Shown: positions 14,166-16,124 of the stretch, one piece after another
Layout of the letters: each line of letters begins with the position of its first letter
How positions within the stretch are numbered: the stretch's first letter is position 1
Source: an uncultured Neisseria sp.
GTDB taxonomy: Bacteria; Pseudomonadota; Gammaproteobacteria; Burkholderiales; Neisseriaceae
Assembly: GCA_937919795.1 (NCBI GenBank)
Contig: CALFOA010000238.1
Location: forward strand, 1 to 16,124
Direction of reading: 5' to 3'
Length of the DNA stretch: 16,124 nt
Program-made: the position numbers and the translations under genes
Notes under the pieces: generated by a model
Seen by the model: the letters and a program-made list of their open reading frames with translations, nothing else
What the model was told of the DNA's origin: nothing
The model's database searches: none

Positions 14166-16124
14166 ATGACCCAAACCCTATTAATCGAACTGTTAACCGA
14201 AGAACTGCCCCCCAAAGCCCTCAACAACTTGGGCAACCATTTAGCCGCATCCATCGCCGAAGGCTTGGAAAAAGCGCAATTAATTGAAGGTGCTGCCGAA
14301 TACACCGCTTATGCGTCGCCGCGCCGTTTGGCGGTGCAGGTGAAAAATGTGAAAGCTGTGCAGGCCGATCAGCATGTGGTGAAGAAAGGCCCGGCGGTGG
14401 CCAATGCCATGAAAGACGGCGCGCCGACCAAAGCGCTGGAAGGTTTTGCCCGCTCGTGCAGTGCGGAAATCGCCGATTTGAAGATTGTGAACGACGGCAA
14501 ACAAGACGTTTACGCACATGAATTTACCCAACAAGGCAAAGGCCTGTCTGAATTACTGGAAGACATCATCAATCAGGCGGTGAAAAAGCTGCCGATTCCG
14601 AAAGTGATGCGCTGGGGCAGCAGCACGCATACGTTCGTGCGCCCGGTGCACGGCTTGGTGGTGATGCACGGTGCCGACACCGTGGCCGCCGAAGTGTTGG
14701 GTTTGAGCAGCCAAAATACCACGTTCGGCCACCGTTTTCTTTCAGACGGCCAAATTGTGTTTGCCGATGCCGATGCTTATGCCGAGCAAATGCGCACGCA
14801 GGGCAAAGTAATTGCTTCGTTTGCCGAACGCAAAGCCGCCATTCAAGCAGCCTTGAATGAGCAGGCAGGCCGTCTGAATGCCTCCGTGGCCGCCGATGAG
14901 GCGCTGCTGGATGAAGTAACCGCCTTGGTGGAATGGCCGGTGGTGCTCGAAGCGGGCTTTGAGGCGCACTTTTTGCAAGTGCCGCAAGAATGCCTGATTC
15001 TCACCATGCAGCAAAACCAAAAATATTTCCCGCTGCTCGATGCTGATGGCAAGCTGATGAACCGCTTTTTGCTGGTGTCCAACCTGCAAGCTGCAGACCC
15101 GAGCCATATCATCCACGGCAACGAACGCGTGTTGCGCGCGCGTCTTTCCGATGCTGAATTTTTCTACAAGCAAGACCAAAAAGCCACGCTTGAAAGCCGC
15201 TTGCCCAAGCTCGAAAACGTGGTGTATCACAACAAAATCGGCAATCAGGCCGAGCGCATCAGCCGCTTGACGAGCATTGCCGGCAGCATTGCCAAAGCGC
15301 TGGGCGCCGATGTGGCCGTGGCCGAGCGCGCCGCCCGTTTGGCCAAGGCCGATTTGGTTACCGAAATGGTGGGCGAATTTCCCGAGCTGCAAGGCACGAT
15401 GGGCAAATATTATGCCCGCCTGGATGGTGAAAGTGAAGAAATCGCCGCCGCCATCGAGCAGCATTACCAGCCGCGCTTTGCCGGCGATGCGCTGCCCGAA
15501 GGCAAGATTGCCACCGCCGTGTCGCTGGCCGACAAGCTCGAAACCTTGGTCGGCATTTGGGGCATCGGCCTGGTGCCCACCGGCGATAAAGACCCATATG
15601 CCTTGCGCCGCGCTGCTTTGGGCGTGTTGCGTATGCTGATGCAATACGATTTGAACGCGGCCGATTTGATTCAGACGGCCTTTGACAGCTTCCCCGCCGG
15701 TGTACTCTACCCGAAAACACCTGCCGAAGTGGCCGACTTTATGCAGGCGCGTTTGGCGGTGCTGCTGCAAAACGATTATCCGCAAGACGTGGTGGCGGCG
15801 GTGTTGGCCAAAGCACCGCAGCGCTTGGGCGATATCGAAGGCCGTCTGAACGCCGTGGCCGCCTTCAAAGCGCTGCCCGAAGCCGCCGCGCTGGCTGCCG
15901 CCAACAAACGCGTACACAATCTGCTCAAAAAAGCCGATGCCGAATTGGGCGCGGTGAACGAGGCTTTGTTGCAGCAAAGCGAAGAAAAAGCCTTGTTTGC
16001 CGCCGCGCAAGCCTTGGCGCCGAAAATCGAAGCCGCGCTGGCCAAGCAAGACTTTCAGACGGCCTTAACCGAATTGGCCGCCATCAAGCCGCAAGTGGAT
16101 ACCTTTTTCGACGGTGTGATGGTG
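14166..16124 (+). CDS. glyS: glycine-tRNA ligase beta subunit, 3' end outside the window
   Basis: The beta chain of glycyl-tRNA synthetase, needed with GlyQ for tRNA(Gly) recognition and charging. The reading frame is open from ATG 14166 to the last base, exactly 653 codons, with no stop; full GlyS is roughly 690 residues, so about 35 are missing on the right. Recognisable parts are MTQTLLIELLTEELPPKALN, YASPRRLAVQVKNV, PIPKVMRWGSSTHTFVRPVH, CLILTMQQNQKYFPLLD, GNERVLRARLSDAEFFYKQD, the HD-like region VTEMVGEFPELQGTMGKYYA, and DPYALRRAALGVLRMLMQYD. The C-terminal anticodon-binding-like part ends FFDGVMV at the edge. It carries one wad-type DUS core early and AG-type DUS later (see findings). 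No clear ribosome site precedes the ATG. Confidence 0.95.
   Translation, partial: MTQTLLIELLTEELPPKALNNLGNHLAASIAEGLEKAQLIEGAAEYTAYASPRRLAVQVKNVKAVQADQHVVKKGPAVANAMKDGAPTKALEGFARSCSAEIADLKIVNDGKQDVYAHEFTQQGKGLSELLEDIINQAVKKLPIPKVMRWGSSTHTFVRPVHGLVVMHGADTVAAEVLGLSSQNTTFGHRFLSDGQIVFADADAYAEQMRTQGKVIASFAERKAAIQAALNEQAGRLNASVAADEALLDEVTALVEWPVVLEAGFEAHFLQVPQECLILTMQQNQKYFPLLDADGKLMNRFLLVSNLQAADPSHIIHGNERVLRARLSDAEFFYKQDQKATLESRLPKLENVVYHNKIGNQAERISRLTSIAGSIAKALGADVAVAERAARLAKADLVTEMVGEFPELQGTMGKYYARLDGESEEIAAAIEQHYQPRFAGDALPEGKIATAVSLADKLETLVGIWGIGLVPTGDKDPYALRRAALGVLRMLMQYDLNAADLIQTAFDSFPAGVLYPKTPAEVADFMQARLAVLLQNDYPQDVVAAVLAKAPQRLGDIEGRLNAVAAFKALPEAAALAAANKRVHNLLKKADAELGAVNEALLQQSEEKALFAAAQALAPKIEAALAKQDFQTALTELAAIKPQVDTFFDGVMV
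14542..14552 (+). repeat. wad-type DUS core within glyS
   Basis: GCCTGTCTGAA, preceded by G in place of the T of the full 12-mer. It codes for part of GKGLSEL in GlyS. This is the only wad-type core in glyS and lies upstream of all the AG-type copies. Confidence 0.75.
14741..14752 (-). repeat. near-match AG-type DUS in glyS
   Basis: The minus strand reads TGGCCGTCTGAA, 11 of 12 bases of AGGCCGTCTGAA. It encodes SDGQ in the FLSDGQIVF stretch of GlyS. Confidence 0.6.
14867..14878 (+). repeat. perfect AG-type DUS in glyS
   Basis: AGGCCGTCTGAA, the 12-base uptake sequence of other Neisseria species, coding GRLN. It differs from the GCCTGTCTGAA dialect used in the rest of the window. Confidence 0.8.
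15670..15681 (-). repeat. perfect AG-type DUS in glyS
   Basis: TTCAGACGGCCT as written, i.e. AGGCCGTCTGAA on the minus strand, coding IQTAF in GlyS. Confidence 0.8.
15839..15850 (+). repeat. perfect AG-type DUS in glyS
   Basis: AGGCCGTCTGAA on the plus strand, coding EGRLN. The same dipeptide context (GRLNA) as the copy at 14867 shows how the motif is accommodated in this frame. Confidence 0.8.
16054..16065 (-). repeat. perfect AG-type DUS in glyS
   Basis: TTCAGACGGCCT as written, coding FQTAL close to the right edge of the window. Confidence 0.8.

Noticed and set aside
14742..16049. Long minus-strand frame opposite glyS (435 residues)
   Set aside because: It is antisense to a clear GlyS reading frame that runs to the window edge; the translation has no recognisable domain and is a shadow frame.

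Overview
The window looks like a chromosome segment from a Neisseriaceae species of the Neisseria wadsworthii / N. shayeganii type. The main evidence is the dense scatter of the 12-mer TGCCTGTCTGAA and its core GCCTGTCTGAA. This matches the 'TG-wadDUS' dialect of the DNA uptake sequence, as I recall it from the literature, and differs from the AT-/AG-DUS (GCCGTCTGAA core) of meningococcus and gonococcus. The protein sequences (LptF, GlyQ, GlyS, MsbA) are also clearly betaproteobacterial and Neisseria-like. I have run no database search.

Left part (1-4653): a minus-strand group pepA (leucyl aminopeptidase), holC (DNA polymerase III chi) and a DUF1289 small protein, closed by a DUS-pair terminator. 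It is divergent from plus-strand lptF-lptG, the permease of the lipopolysaccharide export machine; the two lpt genes overlap by 4 bases. The pepA-holC group facing away from lptFG is a widely conserved arrangement. Region 4654-5005 has no gene. It is packed with small repeats: a Correia-like miniature element touching the lptG stop, a DUS-pair hairpin, two palindromic repeat copies (a third lies at 22-44), a lone DUS and a strong bidirectional terminator.

Middle part (5006-8130): a minus-strand class II cytochrome c lipoprotein divergent from a plus-strand short-chain dehydrogenase (YdfG type). The dehydrogenase converges, across two tandem DUS-pair hairpins, on a minus-strand membrane-anchored OmpA-domain protein. 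Then comes glyQ (glycyl-tRNA synthetase alpha).

Right part (8131-16124): glyQ and glyS are separated by about 6 kb holding three genes. These are msbA (lipid A flippase), a 1004-residue A/T-rich glycosyltransferase with three apparent catalytic domains around a coiled coil, and a RhuM/Fic-type gene broken by an internal deletion. glyS is open at the right edge (653 codons present). Its first part carries a wad-type DUS core, while its later part carries four perfect AG-type DUS (AGGCCGTCTGAA) and one near match. This suggests the 3' part of glyS was imported from a Neisseria with another DUS dialect.

Functionally the window is rich in surface-glycolipid work: MsbA flips lipid A-core across the inner membrane, LptF/G extract it for transport outward, and the giant glycosyltransferase probably decorates a surface glycan. 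The most unusual items are that multidomain glycosyltransferase with its 21-base heptad-coding repeats, the DUS-dialect mosaic in glyS, the Correia-like element with non-canonical ends, and the RhuM-Fic gene that lost its Fic histidine region.
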